This document shows positions 14,001 to 29,199 of a stretch of 64,000 bases of DNA, piece by piece; the first letter of the stretch is position 1, and the number at the start of each line of letters is the position of its first letter. The notes beneath the pieces were generated by a model. That model was not told where the DNA came from, ran no database searches, and saw nothing but the letters and a program-made list of their open reading frames with translations. This DNA comes from Colletes latitarsis (taxonomy: Eukaryota > Arthropoda > Insecta > Hymenoptera > Colletidae), in the NCBI RefSeq assembly GCF_051014445.1, contig NC_135134.1:27469672-27533671 (forward strand), given 5' to 3'. The position numbers were made by a program, and so were the translations under genes.

Positions 14001-15150
14001 AGTATGACCCTGATGAGGGCAAATCCCAGGCCTAACCTAGACCTAACATGCATTATCCTCTAAAATATTGATCGAAACCAGGTTTAATGGACTGTTTCAG
14101 TGTGGTACCACATTACTATGTGTTCCAAACCAGAAAAAACCCAGGATCTGTTCAAGAAGTATGTGAAAAACGCGAAAGTATGAGCATGATGAGGGCGAAT
14201 CCCAGACCTATCCCAGACCTAAATTGCGTTATCCTCTAAAATATTGATCGAAACCAGGTTTAATGGACTGTTTCAGTGTGGTACCACTTTACTACGTGAT
14301 CCAAAGCAGAAAAAACCCTCGATCAGGTCAACATGTATGTTAAAACTGCGAAAGTATGACCCTGATGAGGGCAAATCCCAGGCCTAACCTAGTCCTAACA
14401 TGCGTTATCCTCAAAAATATTGATCGAAACCAGGTTTAATCAACTGTTTCAGTGTGGTACCACATTACTACGTGATCCAATCCAGAAAAAAACCCAGGAG
14501 CTGTTCAACAAGTACGTAAAGAATGCGAACGTATGTGTCTAATGAGGGCAAATCCCAGGCCTATCCTAGACCTAACATGCGTTATCTTCTAAAATATCGA
14601 TCGAAACCAGGTTTAATGGACTGTTTCCGTGTGGTACCACATTACCACGTGATCCAAACCAGAAAAAGCCCAGGATCTAGCCATGAAGTATGAAAAATAT
14701 GCGAAAGTATGAGCCTGATGAGGGCAAATCCCAGGCCTAACCTAGACCTAACATGCATTATCCTCTAAAATATTCATCGAAACCAGGTTTAATGGACTGT
14801 TTCAGTGTGGTACCACATTACTATGTGTTCCAAACCAGAAAAAAATCCAGGATCTTGTCAACGAGTATGTGAAGTGTGCGAAAGTATGAGTCTGATGAGG
14901 GCAAATCCCAGACCTGTCCCAGACCTAACTTGCGTTATCCTCTAAAATATTGATCGAAACCTGGTTTAATTGACTGTTTCAGTGCGGTACCACACTACTA
15001 CGTGATCCAAACCAGAAAAAAACCCAGGAGCTGTTCAACAAGTACGTGAAGAATGCGAAAGTATGTGTCTGATGAGGGCATGTCACAGGCCTAACCTAGA
15101 CCTAACATGCGTTATCTTCTAAAATATTGATCGAAACCAGGTTTAATGGA
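8090..15150 (+). repeat. Mosaic of overlapping 12- and 15-monomer repeats
   Basis: Segments here recur at different offsets. About 9120-9480 matches 11766-12110 (offset about 2645 bp, 15 monomers). About 9980-10680 matches 12095-12780 (offset about 2116 bp, 12 monomers). About 10700-11075 matches 13350-13709 (offset about 2634 bp, 15 monomers). The GTGGTAGCACACTACTACGG variant is at about 8295 and 13230. The mixture of offsets implies repeated unequal exchanges rather than one clean repeat unit. Confidence 0.65.
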
Positions 15151-15479
15151 CTGTTTCAGTGTGGTACCACATTACTACGTGATCCAAACTAGAAAAAATC
15201 CAGGATCTGTTCAACAAGTATGTGAAGAATGCGAAAGTATGAGTCTGATGAGTGAAAATCCCAGGCCTAACCTAGACCTAACATGAGTTATCCTCAAAAA
15301 TATTGATCGAAACCAGGTTTAATCGACTGTTTCAGTGTGGTACCACATTACTACGTGATCCAAACCAGAAATAAACCCAGTATCTGTTCAACAGGTATGT
15401 GAAAAACGCGAAAGTATGACCCTGATGAGGGCATATCCCAGGCCTAACCTAGACCTAACATGCGTTATCCTCTAAAATA

Positions 15480-18400
15480 TTGATCGAAACCAGGGTTAAT
15501 CGACTGTTTCAGTGAGGTACTACATTACTACGTGATGCAATCCAGAAATAGCCCACGATCTAGCAATGAAGTATTAGAATTATGCGAAAGTATGAGCCTG
15601 ATGAGGGCAAGTCCTAGACCTTACCCTGACGTAACATGCGTTATCCTCTAAAATATTTATCAAGACCAGGTTTAATTGAATGTTTCAGTATGGTACCACA
15701 CTACTGCGTGATCCAAACCAGAAAAAACCCAGGATCTGTTCAACAAGTATGTGAAAAATGCGAAAGTATGAGTCTGATCAGTGAAAATCCCAGGCCTAAC
15801 CTAGACCTAACATGCGTTATCCTCAAAAATATTGATCGAAACCAGGTTTAATCGTCTGTTTCAGTGTGGTACCACATTACTACGTGATGCAAACCAGAAA
15901 AAAACCCAGTATCTGTTCAACAAGTATGTGAAAAACGCGAAAGTATGACCCTGATGAGGGCGAATCCCAGACCTATCCCAGACCTAAATTGCGTTATCCT
16001 CTAAAATATTGATCGAAACCAGGTTTAATGGACTGTTTCAGTGTGGTACCACTTTACTACGTGATGCAAAGCAGAAAAAACCCTCGATCAGGTCAACATG
16101 TATGTTAAAACTGCGAAAGTATGACCCTGATGAGGGCAAATCCCAGGCCTAACCTAGTCCTAACATGCGTTATCCTCAAAAATATTGATCGAAACCAGGT
16201 TTAATCAACTGTTTCAGTGTGGTACCACATTACTACGTGATCCAAACCAGAAAAAAACCCAGGAGCTGTTCAACAAGTACGTAAAGAATGCGAAAGTATG
16301 TGTCTGATGAGGGCAAATCCCAGGCCTATCCTAGACCTAACATGCGTTATCTTCTAAAATATCGATCGAAACCAGGTTTAATGGACTGTTTCCGTGTGGT
16401 ACCACATTACTACGTGATCCAAACCAGAAAAAGCCCAGGATCTAGCCATGAAGTATGAAAAATATGCGAAAGTATGAGCCTGATGAGGGCAAATCCTAGA
16501 CCTATCCCAGACCTAACATGCGTTATCCTCTAAAATATTCATCGAAACCAGGTTTAATGGGCTGTTTCAGTGTGGTACCACATTACTACGTGATCCAAAC
16601 CAGAAAAAAACCCAGGATCTTGTCAACGAGTATGTGAAGTGTGCGAAAGTATGAGTCTGATGAGGGCAAATCCCAGACCAAACCTAGACCTAACATGCAT
16701 TATCCTCTAAAATATTGATCGAAACCAGGTTTAATGGACTGTTTCAGTGTGGTACCACATTACTATGTGTTCCAAACCAGAAAAAACCCAGGATCTGTTC
16801 AAGAAGTATGTGAAAAGCGCGAAAGTATGAGCCTGATGAGGGCGAATCCCAGACCTATCCCAGACCTAAATTGCGTTATCCTCTAAAATATTGATCGAAA
16901 CCAGGTTTAATGGACTGTTTCAGTGTGGTACCACTTTACTACGTGATCCAAAGCAGAAAAAACCCTCGATCAGGTCAACATGTATGTTAAAACTGCGAAA
17001 GTATGACCCTGATGAGGGCAAATCCCAGGCCTAACCTAGTCCTAACATGCGTTATCCTCGAAAATATTCATCGAAACCAGGTTTAATGGGCTGTTTCAGT
17101 GTGGTACCACATTACTACGTGATCCAAACCAGAAAAAAACCCAGGAGCTGTTCTACAAGTACGTAAAGAATGCGAAAGTATGTGTCTGATGAGGGCAAAT
17201 CCCAGGCCTATCCTAGACCTAACATGCGTTATCTTCTAAAATATCGATCGAAACCAGGTTTAATGGACTGTTTCCGTGTGGTACCACATTACTACGTGAT
17301 CCAAACCAGAAAAAGCCCAGGATCTAGCCATGAAGTATGAAAAATATGCGAAAGTATGAGCCTGATGAGGGCAAATCCTAGACCTATCCCAGACCTAACA
17401 TGCGTTATCCTCTAAAATATTCATCGAAACCAGGTTTAATGGGCTGTTTCAGTGTGGTACCACATTACTACGTGATCCAAACCAGAAAAGACCCAGGATC
17501 TGTTCAACAAGATTGTGAAAAACGCGAAAGAATGAGCCTGATGAGGGCAAATCCCAGACCTATCCCAGACCTAACTTGCGTTATCCTCTAAAATATTGAT
17601 CGAAACCTGGTTTAATTGACTGTTTCAGTGCGGTACCACACTACTACGTGATCCAAACCAGAAAAAAACCGAGGATCTGTTCAACAAGTATGTGAAAAAC
17701 GCGAAGGTATGAGCCTGATGAGGGCAAATCCTAGACCTATCCCAGACCTAACATGCGTTATCCTCTAAAATATTCATCGAAACCAGGTTTAATGGACTGT
17801 TTCCGTGGGGTACCACATTACTACGTGATCCAAACCAGAAAAAGCCCAGGATCTAGCCATGAAGTATGAAAAATATGCGATAGTATGAGCCTGATGAGGG
17901 CAAATCCTAGACCTATCCCAGACCTAACATGCGTTATCCTCTAAAATATTCATCGAAACCAGGTTTAATGGGCTGTTTCAGTGTGGTACCACATTACTAT
18001 GTGATCCAAACCAGAAAAAAACCCAGGATCTTGTCAACGAGTATGTGAAGTGTGCGAAAGTATGAGTCTGATGAGGGCAAATCCCAGACCTGTCCCAGAC
18101 CTAACTTGCGTTATCCTCTAAAATATTGATCGAAACCTGGTTTAATTGACTGTTTCAGTGCGGTACCACACTACTACGTGATCCAAACCAGAAAAAAACC
18201 CAGGAGCTGTTCAACAAGTACGTGAAGAATGCGAAAGTATGTATCTGATGAGGGCATGTCACAGGCCTAACCTAGACCTAACTTGCGTTATCCTCTAAAA
18301 TATTGATCGAAACCAGGGTTAATCGACTGTTTCAGTGAGGTACTACATTACTACGTGATGCAATCCAGAAATAGCCCAGGATCTAGCAATGAAGTATTAG

Positions 18401-19600
18401 AATTATGCGAAAGTATGAGCCTGATGAGGGCAAGTCCTAGACCTTACCCTGACGTAACATGCGTTATCCTCTAAAATATTTATCAAGACCAGGTTTAATT
18501 GAATGTTTCAGTATGGTACCACACTACTGCGTGATCCAAACCAGAAAAAACCCAGGATCTGTTCAACAAGTATGTGAAAAATGCGAAAGTATGAGTCTGA
18601 TCAGTGAAAATCCCAGGCCTAACCTAGACCTAACATGCGTTATCCTCAAAAATATTGATCGAAACCAGGTTTAATCGTCTGTTTCAGTGTGGTACCACAT
18701 TACTACGTGATCCAAACCAGAAAAAAACCCAGTATCTGTTCAACAAGTATGTGAAAAACGCGAAAGTATGACCCTGATGAGGGCAAATCCCAGGCCTAAC
18801 CTAGACCTAACATGCATTATCCTCTAAAATATTGATCGAAACCAGGTTTAATGGACTGTTTCAGTGTGGTACCACATTACTATGTGTTCCAAACCTGAAA
18901 AAACCCAGGATCTGTTCAAGAAGTATGTGAAAAGCGCGAAAGTATGAGCCTGATGAGGGCGAATCCCAGACCTATCCCAGACCTAAATTGCGTTATCCTC
19001 TAAAATATTGATCGAAACCAGGTTTAATGGACTGTTTCAGTGTGGTACCACTTTACTACGTGATCCAAAGCAGAAAAAAACCCAGGAGCTGTTCAACAAG
19101 TACGTAAAGAATGCGAAAGTATGTGTCTGATGAGGGCAAATCCCAGGCCTATCCTAGACCTAACATGCATTATCTTCTAAAATATCGATCGAAACCAGGT
19201 TTAATGGACTGTTTCCGTGTGGTACCACATTACTACGTGATCCAAACCAGAAAAAGCCCAGGATCTAGCCATGAAGTATGAAAAATATTCGAAAGTATGA
19301 GCCTGATGAGGGCAAATCCTAGACCTATCCCAGACATAACATGCGTTATCCTCTAAAATATTCATCGAAACCAGGTTTAATGGGCTGTTTCAGTGTGGTA
19401 CCACATTACTACGTGATCCAAACCAGAAAAGACCCAGGATCTGTTCAACAAGCTTGTGAAAAACGCGAAAGTATGAGCCTGATGAGGGCAAATCCCAGAC
19501 CTATCCCAGACCTTACTTGCGTTATCCTCTAAAATATTGATCGAAACCAGGTTGAGTGGACTGTTTCAGTGTGGTACCACACTACTGCGTGATCCAAACC
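15480..19600 (+). repeat. 16-mer and 11-mer satellite repeats
   Basis: The variant with GTGAGGTACTACATTACTACG followed by CTAGCAATGAAGTATTAG occurs near 15500 and 18325, an offset of about 2823 bp (16 monomers). The following monomer, starting ATGCGTTATCC, is at 15636 and 18459. A second pair at 17400 and 19341 is offset by 1941 bp (11 monomers). Several flanking monomers are near identical. Confidence 0.65.
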
Positions 19601-20129
19601 ACAAAAAAACCCAGGATCTGTTCAGCAAGTATGTGAAAAATGCGAAAGTATGAGTCTGATGAGTGAAAATCCCAGACCTATCGCAGACCTAAATTGCGTT
19701 ATCCTCTAAAATATTGATCGAAACCAGGTTTCATGGACTGTTTCAGTGTGGTACCACTTTACTACGTGATCCAAAGCAGAAAAATCGCTCGATCAGGTCA
19801 ACATGTATGTTAAAACTGCGTAAGTATGACCCTGATGAGGGCAAATCCCAAGCCTAACCTAGACCTAATTTGCATTATCCTCTAAAATATTGATCGAAAC
19901 CAGGTTTAATGGACTGTTTCAGTGTGGTACCACATTACAACGTGATCCAAACCAGAAAAAAACCCAGGAGCTGTTCAGCAAGTACGTAAAGAATGCGAAA
20001 GTATGTGTCTGATGAGGGCGAATCCCAGGCCTAACCTAGTCCTAACATGCGTTATCTTCTAAAATATCGATCGAAACCAGGTTTAATGGACTGTTTCAGT
20101 GTGGTACCATATTACTACGTGATCCAAAC

Positions 20130-21260
20130 CAGAAAAAGCCCAGAATCTTTCCATCAAGTATGAGAAATATGCGAAAGTATGAGCCTGATGAGAGCAAATC
20201 CCAGAACTAACCTAGACCTAACATGAATTATTCTCTAAAATATTGATCGAAACCAGGTTTAATGGACTGTCTCAGTGTGGTACCACATTACTAGGTGATC
20301 CAAGCCAGAAAAAACCCAGGATCTGTTCAACTCGAATGTGAAAAACGCGACCGTATGAGCCTGATGAGGGCAAATCCCCAGACCTATCCCAGACATAACT
20401 TGCGTTATCCTCTAAAATATTGATAGAAACCAGGTTTAATTGACAGTTTTAGTGTGGCACCACTTTACTACGTGATCCAAAGCAGAAAAAACCCTCGATG
20501 AGGTCAACATGTATGTTAAAACTGCGAAAGTATGACCCTGACGAGGGCATATCCCAGGCCTAACCTAGACCTAACATGCGTTATCCTCTAAAATATTGGT
20601 CGAAACCAGGGATAATCGACTGTATCAGTGTGGTACGACATTACTACGTGATCCAATCTAGAAAAAGCCCAGGATCTAGCCATCAAGTATGAAAAATATG
20701 CGATAGTATGAGCCTGATGAGGGCAAATTCTAGACGTATCCCAGACCTAACATGAATTATTCTCTAAAATATTGATCGAAACCAGGTTTAATGGACTGTG
20801 TCAGTGTGGTACCACATTACTAGGTGATCCAAGCCAGAAAAAACCCAGGATCTGTTCAACTCGAATGTGAAAAACGCGACAGTATGAGCCTGATGAGGGC
20901 AAATCCCCAGACTTATCCCAGACATAACTTGCGTTATCCTCTAAAATATTGATAGAAACCAGGTTTAATTGACAGTTTTAGTGTGGCACCACTTTACTAC
21001 GTGATCCAAAGCAGAAAAAACCCTCGATGAGGTCAACATGTATGTTAAAACTGCGAAAGTATGACCCTGACGAGGGCATATCCCAGGCCTAACCTAGACC
21101 TAACATGCGTTATCCTCTAAAATATTGATCGAAACCAGGGTTAATCGACTGTATCAGTGTGGTACTACATTACTACGTGATCCAATCCTAGATAAAGCCC
21201 AGGATCTAGCCATCAAGTATGAAAAATATGCGATAGTATGAGCCTGATGAGGGCAAATTC
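20130..21260 (+). repeat. Tandem trimer of satellite monomers (about 533 bp unit)
   Basis: Three consecutive variants occur twice: CTCGAATGTGAAAAACGCG near 20333 and 20866, GACAGTTTTAGTGTGGCACC near 20440 and 20973, and GATGAGGTCAACATGTATG near 20498 and 21031. The unit is 533 bp, not 528, because some of its monomers carry extra bases, for example an added C in AATCCCCAGAC. Confidence 0.75.
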
Positions 21261-21459
21261 TAGACCTATCCCAGACCTAACATGCGTTATCCTCTAAAAT
21301 ATTCATCGAAACCAGGTTTAATGGACTGTTTCAGTGTGGTACCACATTACTACGTGATCCAAACCAGAAAAAAACCCAGGATCTTGTCAAGGAGTATGTG
21401 AAGTGTGCGAAAGCATGAGTCTGATGAGGGCAAATCCCAGGCCTAACCTAGACCTAGCA

Positions 21460-22530
21460 TGCGTTATCCTCTAAAATATTTATCAAGACCAGGTTTAATT
21501 GATTGTTTCAGTGTGGTACCACATTACTACGTGATCCAAACCAGAAAGAACACAGGATCCGTTCAACAAGTATGAGAAATATGCGAAAGAATGAGCCTGA
21601 TGAGAGCAAATCCCAGACCTAACCTAGACCTAACATGTGTTATCCTCAAAAATATTGATCGAAACCAGGTTTAATGGACTGTTTCAGTGTGGTACAACAT
21701 TAATACGTGATCCAATCCAGAAAGAGCCCAGGATCTAGCCATGAAGTATTAGAAATATGCGAAAGTATGAGCCTGATGAGGGCAAATCCCAGGCCTAACC
21801 TAGACACGACATGCGTTATCCTCTAAAATATTGATGGAAACCAGGTTTAATTGACTGTTTCAGTGTGGTACTACATTACTACGTGATGCAATCCAGAAAT
21901 AGCCCAGGATCTAGCCATGAAGTATGAGAAATATGCGAAAGTATGAGCCTGATGAGGGCAAATCCTAGACCTAACCCAGACCTAACATGCGTTATTCTCT
22001 AAAATATTTATCCAGACCAGGTTTAATTGAATGTTTCACTGTGGTACCACATTACTACGTGTTCCAAACCAGAAAAAACCCAGGATCTTGTCAAGGAGTA
22101 TGTGAAGTGTGCGAAAGTATGAGTCTGATGAGGGCAAATCCCAGGCCTAACCTAGACCTAGCATGCGTTATCCTCTAAAATATTTATCAAGACCAGGTTT
22201 AATTGAATGTTTCAGTGTGGTACCACATTACTACGTGATCCAAACCAGAAAGATCACAGGATCCGTTCAACAAGTATGAGGAATATGCGAAAGAATGAGC
22301 CTGATGAGAGCAAATCCCAGACCTAACCTAGACCTAACATGTGTTATCCTCAAAAATATTGATTGAAACCAGGTTTAATGGACTGTTTCAGTGTGGTACA
22401 ACATTAATACGTGATCCAATCCAGAAAGAGCCCAGGATCTAGCCATGAAGTATTAGAAATATGCGAAAGTATGAGCCTGATGAGGGCAAATCCCAGGCCT
22501 AACCTAGACACGACATGCGTTATCTTCTAA
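21460..22530 (+). repeat. Tandem tetramer of satellite monomers (about 707 bp unit)
   Basis: The variants CAGAAAGAACACAGGATCCG (near 21543) and CAGAAAGATCACAGGATCCG (near 22250) are followed by the same series, including GTACAACATTAATACGTGATC and CTAGACACGACATGCGTTATC. The offset is about 707 bp (four monomers). Confidence 0.7.
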
Positions 22531-25500
22531 AATATTGATCGAAACCAGGTTTAATGGACTGTTTCCGTGTGGTACCACATTACTACGTGATCCAAACCAG
22601 AAAAAAACCCAGGATCTGTTCAACGAGTATGTAAAGTGTGCGAAAGTATGAGTCTGATGAGGTCAAATCCCAGACCTATCCCAAACCTAACTCGCGTTAT
22701 CCTCTAAGATATTGATCGAAACCAGGTTTAATCGACTGTTTCAGTGTGGTACCACATTACTACGTGATCCAAACCAGAAAAAACCCAGGATCCGTTCAAC
22801 AAGTATGTGAAGAATGCGAAAGTATGAGTCTGATGAGTGAAAATCCCAGACCTAACCTAGACCTAACATGAATTATTCTCTAAAATATTGGTCGAAACCA
22901 GGTTTAATTCACTGCTTCAGCGTGGTGCCACATTACTATGTCATACAATCCAGAAACAGCCCAGGATCAAGCCATCAAGTATGAGAAATATGCGAAAGAA
23001 TGTGCCTGATGAGAGGAAATCCCAGACCTAACCTAGACCTAACATGAGTTATTCTCTAAAATATTGATCGAAACCAGGTTTAATCGACTGTTTCAGTGTG
23101 GTACCACATTACTATGTGATCCAATCCGGAAAATAACCCAGGATCTGTTCAACGAGTATGTGAAGTGTGCGAAAGTATGAGTCTGATGAGGTCAAATCCC
23201 AGACCTATCCCAAACCTAACTTGCGTTATCCTCTAAAATATTGATCGAAACCAGGTTTAATCGACTGTTTCAGTGTGGTACCACATTACTACGTGATCCA
23301 AACCAGAAAAAACCCAGGATCCGTTCAACAAGTATGTGAAGAATGCGAAAGTATGAGTCTGATGAGTGAAAATCCCAGACCTAACCTAGACCTAACATGA
23401 ATTATTCTCTAAAATATTGGTCGAAACCAGGTTTAATTGACTGTTTCAGTGTGATCCCACGTTACAACGTGATCCAAACCAGAAAAGACCCAGGATCCGT
23501 TCAACATGTATGTGAAGAATGCGAAAGTATGAGTCTGATGAGTGAAAATCCCAGACCTAACCTAGACCTAACATGCGTTATCCTCCAAAATATTGATCCA
23601 AACCAGGTTTCATTGACTGTTTCAGTGTGGTACCACACTACTACGTGATACAAACCAGAAAAAACCCAGGATCTGTTCAACAAGTATGTGAAAAACGCGA
23701 AAGTATGAGCCTGATGAGGGCGAATCCCAGACCTCTGCCAGACCTAACTTGCGTTATCCTCTAAAATATTGATCGAAACCAGGTTTAATTGACTGTTTCA
23801 GCGTGGTACCACATTACTACGTGATGCAATCAAGAAAAAGCCCAGGATCTAGCCATCAAGTATGAGAAATATGCGAAAGAACGAGCCTGATGAGAGCAAA
23901 TCCCAGACCTAACCTAGACCTAACATGAATTATTCTCTAAAATATTGATCGAAACCAGGTTTAATTGACTGTTTCAGCGTGGTACCACATCACTACGTGA
24001 TACAATCCAGAAACAGCCAAGGATCTAGCCATGAAGTATGAGAGAAATGCGAATGTATGAGCCTGCTGAGGGCAAATCCTAGACCAAACCCAAACCTAAC
24101 ATGCGTTATCCTCTAAAATATTTATCAAGACCAGGTTTAATTGATTGTTTCAGTGTGGTCCCACATTACAACGTGATCCAAACCAGAAAAAACCCAGGAT
24201 CCGTTCAACAAGTATGTGAAGAATGCGAAAGTATGAGTCTGATGAGTGAAAATCCCTGGCTTAACCTAGACCTAACATGCGTTATCATCCAAAATATTGA
24301 TCGAAACCAGGTTTACGCGACTGTTTCAGTGTGGTACCACATTACTATGTGATCCAAACCAGAAAATAACCCAGGATCTGTTCAACGAGTATGTGAAGTG
24401 TGCGATAGTATGAGTCTGATGAGGGCAAATCCCAGACCTATCCCAGTCCTAACATGCGTTATCCTCTAAAATATTGAGCGAAACCAGGTTTAATGGACTG
24501 TTTCAGTGTGGTACCACAATACTTCGTGATCCAAACCAGAAAAAACCCAGGATCTGTTGAACAAGTATGTGAAAAACGCGAAACTGTGAGCCTGATGAGG
24601 GCAAATCTTAGACCTAACCTTGACCTAACATGCGTTATCCTCTAAAATATTGAGCGAAACCAGGTTTAATGGACTGTTTCAGTGTGGTAGCACACTACTA
24701 CGGGATCCATACCAGAAAAAACCCAGGATCTGTTGAACAAGTATGTGAAGTGTGCGAAAGTATGAGTCTGATGAGGTCAAATCCCAGACCAATCCCAGAC
24801 TTAACTTGCGTTATCCTCTAAAATATTGATCGAAACCAGGTTTAATCGACTGTTTCAGTGTGGTACCACATTGCTACGTGATGCAATCCAGAAGAAGCCC
24901 AGGATCTAGCCATCAAGTATGAGAAATATGCGAAAGAATGAGCCTGATGAGAGCAAATCCCAGACCTAACCTAGACCTAACATGAATTATTCTCTAAAAT
25001 ATTGGTCGAAACCAGGTTTAATTGACTGTTTCAGTGTGGTCCCACGTTACAACGTGATCCAAACCAGAAAAAACCCAGGATCCGTTCAACATGTATGTGA
25101 AGAATGCGTAAGTATGAGTCTGATGAGTGAAAATCCCAGGCCTAACCTAGACCTAACATGCGTTACCCTCAAAAATATTGATCGAAACCTGGTTTAATCG
25201 ACTGTTTCAGTGTGGAACCACATTAGTATATGATCCAAACCAGCAAGTAACCCAGGATCTGTTCAACGAGTATGTGAAGTGTGCGAAAGTATGAGTCTGA
25301 TGAGGTCAAATCCCAGACCAATCCCAGACTTAACTTGCGTTATCCCCTAAGATATTGAACGAAACCAGGTTTAATCGAATGTTTCAGTGTGGTACCACAT
25401 TACTACGTGATACAAACCAGAAAAAACCCAGGATCAGTTCAACAAGTATGAGAGGAGTGCGAAAGTATGAGTCTGATGAGTGAAAGTCCCAGGGCTAACC

Positions 25501-26749
25501 TAGACCTAACATGCGTTATCCTCTAAAATATTGTTCCAAACCAGGTTTAATGGACTGTTTCAGTGTGGTACCACACTACTACGTGATACAAACCAGAAAT
25601 AACCCAGGATCTGTTCAACAAGTATGTGAAAAACGCGAAAGTATGAGCCTGATGAGGGCGAATCCCAGACCTATGCCAGACCTAACTTGCGTTATCCTCT
25701 AAAATATTGATCGAAACCAGGTTTAATTGACTGCTTCAGCGTGGTACCACACTACTACGTGATACAAACCAGAAATAACCCAGGATCTGTTCAACAAGTA
25801 TGTGAAAAACGCGAAAGTATGACCCTGATGAGGGCAAATCCCAGGCCTAACCTAGACCTACCTTGCGTTATACTCTAAAATATTGATCGAAACCAGGTTT
25901 AATTCACTGTTTCAGCGTGGTGCCACATTACTATGTCATACAATCCAGAAAAAACCCAGGATCCGTTCAACAAGTATGTGAAGAATGCGAAAGTATGAGT
26001 CTGATGAGTGAAAATCCCAGACCTAACCTAGACCTAACATGCGTTATCCTCCAAAATATTGATCGAAACCAGGTTTAATTGATTGTCTCAGTGTGGACCC
26101 ACATTACTATGTGATCCAAACCAGAAAAAACCCAGGATCTGTTCAACAAGTATGTGAAAAACGCGAAAGTATGAGCCTGATGAGGGCAAATCCCAGACCT
26201 ATCCCAGACCTAACTTGCGTTATCCTCTAAAATATTGATCGAAACCAGGTTTAATCGACTGTTTCAGTGTGGTACCACATTACTACGTGATCCAAACCAG
26301 AAAATAACACAGGATCTGTTCAACGAGTATGTGAAGTGTGCGAAAGTATGAGTATGATGAGGTCAAATCCCAGACCAATACCAGACTTAACTTGCGTTAT
26401 CCTCTAAGATATTGATCGAGACCAGGTTTAGTCGACTGTTTCAGTGTGGTACCACATTACTACGTGATCCAAACCAGAAAAAACCCAGGATCAGTTCAAC
26501 AAGTATGAGAGGAATGCGAAAGTATGAGTCCGATGAGTGAAAAACCCAGGGCTAACCTAGACCTAACATGCGTTATCCTCTAAAATATTGATCCAAACCA
26601 GGTTTAGTGGACTGTTTCAGTGTGGTACCACACTACTCCGTGATACAAACCAGAAAAAACCAAGGATCTGTTGAATAAGTATGTGAGAAACGCGAAAGTA
26701 TGAGCCTGATGAGGGCGAATCCCAGACCTATGCCAGACCTAACTTGCGT

Positions 26750-28560
26750 TATCCTCTAAAATATTGATGGAAACCAGGTTTAATTGACTGTTTCAGTGTG
26801 GTACCACACTACTACGTGATACAAACCAGAAAAACCCCAGGATCTGTTCAACAAGTATGTGAAAAACGCGAAAGTATGAACCTGATGAGGGCATATCCCA
26901 GACCTATCCCAGACCTAACTTGCGTTGTCCTCTAAAATACTGATGGAAACCAGGTTTAATTGACTGTTTCAGTGTTGTACTTCGTTACTACGTGATGCAA
27001 TCCAGAAAAAACCCCAGGATCTAGCCATCAAGTATGAGAAATATGCGAAAGAATGAGCCTGATGAGAGCAAATCCCAGACCTAACCTAGACCTAACATGA
27101 ATTATTCTCTAAAATATTGGTCGAAAGCAGGTTTAATTGACTGTTTCAGTGTGGTCCCACATTACTACGTGATCCAAAGCAGAAAAAACCCTCGATGAGG
27201 TCAACATGTATGTTAAAACTGCGAAAGTATGACCCTGACGAGGGCATATCCCAGGCCTAACCTAGACCTAACATGCGTTATCCTCAAAAATATTGATCGA
27301 AACCTGGTTTAATCGACTGTTTCAGTGTGGTACCACATTACTATGTGATCCAAACCAGAAAATAACCCAAGATCTGTTCAACGAGTATGTGAAGTGTGCG
27401 AAAGTATGAGTCTGATGAGGTCAAATCCCTGACCAATACCAGACTTAACTTGCGTTATCCTCAAAAATATTGATCGAAACCTGGTTTAATCGGCTGTTTC
27501 AGTGTGGTACCACATTACTAAGTGATCCAAACAAGAAAAAACCCAGGATCCGTTCAACAAGTATGTGAAGAATGCGAAAGTATGAGTCTGATGAGTGAAA
27601 ATCCCAGACCTTACCTAGACCTAACATGCGTTATCCTCTAAAATATTGATGGAAACCAGGTTTAATCGACTGTTTCAGTGTGGTACCACATTGCTACGTG
27701 ATGCAATCCAGAAGAAGCCCATGATCTAGCCATCAAGTATGAGAAATATGCGAAAGAATGACCCTGATGAGAGCAAATCCCAGACCTATCCCAGACCTAA
27801 CTTGCGTTATCCTCTAAAATATTGATGGAAACCAGGTTTAATTGACTGTTTCAGTGTGGTACCACACTACTACGTGATACAAACCAGAAAAACCCCCGGA
27901 TCTGTTCAACAAGTATGTGAAAAACGCGAAAGTATGAACCTGATGAGGGCATATCCCAGACCTATCCCAGACCTAACTTGCGTTGTCCTCTAAAATACTG
28001 ATGGAAACCAGGTTTAATTGACTGTTTCAGTGTTGTACTTCGTTACTACGTGATGCAATCCAGAAAAAGCCCAGGATCTAGCCATCAAGTATGAGAAATA
28101 TGCGAAAGAATGAGCCTGATGAGAGCAAATCCCAGACCTAACCTAGACCTAACATGAATTATTCTCTAAAATATTGGTCGAAAGCAGGTTTAATTGACTG
28201 TTTCAGTGTGGTCCCACATTACTACGTGATCCAAAGCAGAAAAAACCCTCGATGAGGTCAACATGTATGTTAAAACTGCGAAAGTATGACCCTGACGAGG
28301 GCATATCCCAGGCCTAACCTAGACCTAACATGCGTTATCCTCAAAAATATTGATCGAAACCTGGTTTAATCGACTGTTTCAGTGTGGTACCACATTACTA
28401 TGTGATCCAAACCAGAAAATAACCCAAGATCTGTTCAACGAGTATGTGAAGAATGCGAAAGTATGAGTCTGATGAGTGAAAATCCCAGACCTTACCTAGA
28501 CCTAACATGCGTTATCCTCTAAAATATTGATGGAAACCAGGTTTAATTGACTGTTTCAGT
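26750..28560 (+). repeat. Tandem hexamer of satellite monomers (about 1060 bp unit)
   Basis: The variant AGTATGAACCTGATGAGGGC occurs near 26873 and 27932 and is followed in both places by the same monomers: GTTGTACTTCGTTACTACG, then TATTGGTCGAAAGCAGG, then the CTCGATGAGGTCAACATG cassette. The same series is found a third time from about 35850, far from the first two, so the unit was also copied over a distance of about 8 kb. Confidence 0.7.
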
Positions 28561-29199
28561 GTGGTACCACACTACTACGTGATACAAACCAGAAAAAACC
28601 CAGGATCTGTTCAACAAGTATGTGAAAACGCGAAAGTATGAGCCTGAGGAGGGCAAATCCCAGACCTATCCCAGACCTAACTTGCGTTGTCCTCTAAGAT
28701 ATTGATGGAAACCAGGTTTAATTCACTGTTTCAGTGTGGTCCCACATTACTACGTGATCCAATCCAGAAAAAGCCCAGGATCTAGCCACCAAGTATGAGT
28801 AATATGCGAAAGAATGAGCCTGATGAGAGTAAATCCCAGACCTAACCTAGACCTAACATGAATTATTCTCTATAATATTGATCGAAACCAGGTTTAATTG
28901 ACTGTTTCCGTGTGGTCCCACGTTACAACGTGATCCAAACCAGAAAAAACCCAGGATCCGTTCAACAAGTATGTGTAGAATGCGAAAGTATGAGTCTGAT
29001 GAGTGAAAATCCCAGACCTATCCCAGACCTAACATGTGTTATCCTCGAAAATATTGATCGAAACAAGGTTTAATCGACTGTTTCAGTGTGGTACCACATT
29101 ACTACGTGATCCAAACCAGAAAAAATCCCAGGATCTTGTCAACGTGTATGTGAAGTGTGCGAAAGTATGAGTCTGATGAGGGCTAATCCCAGACCTATC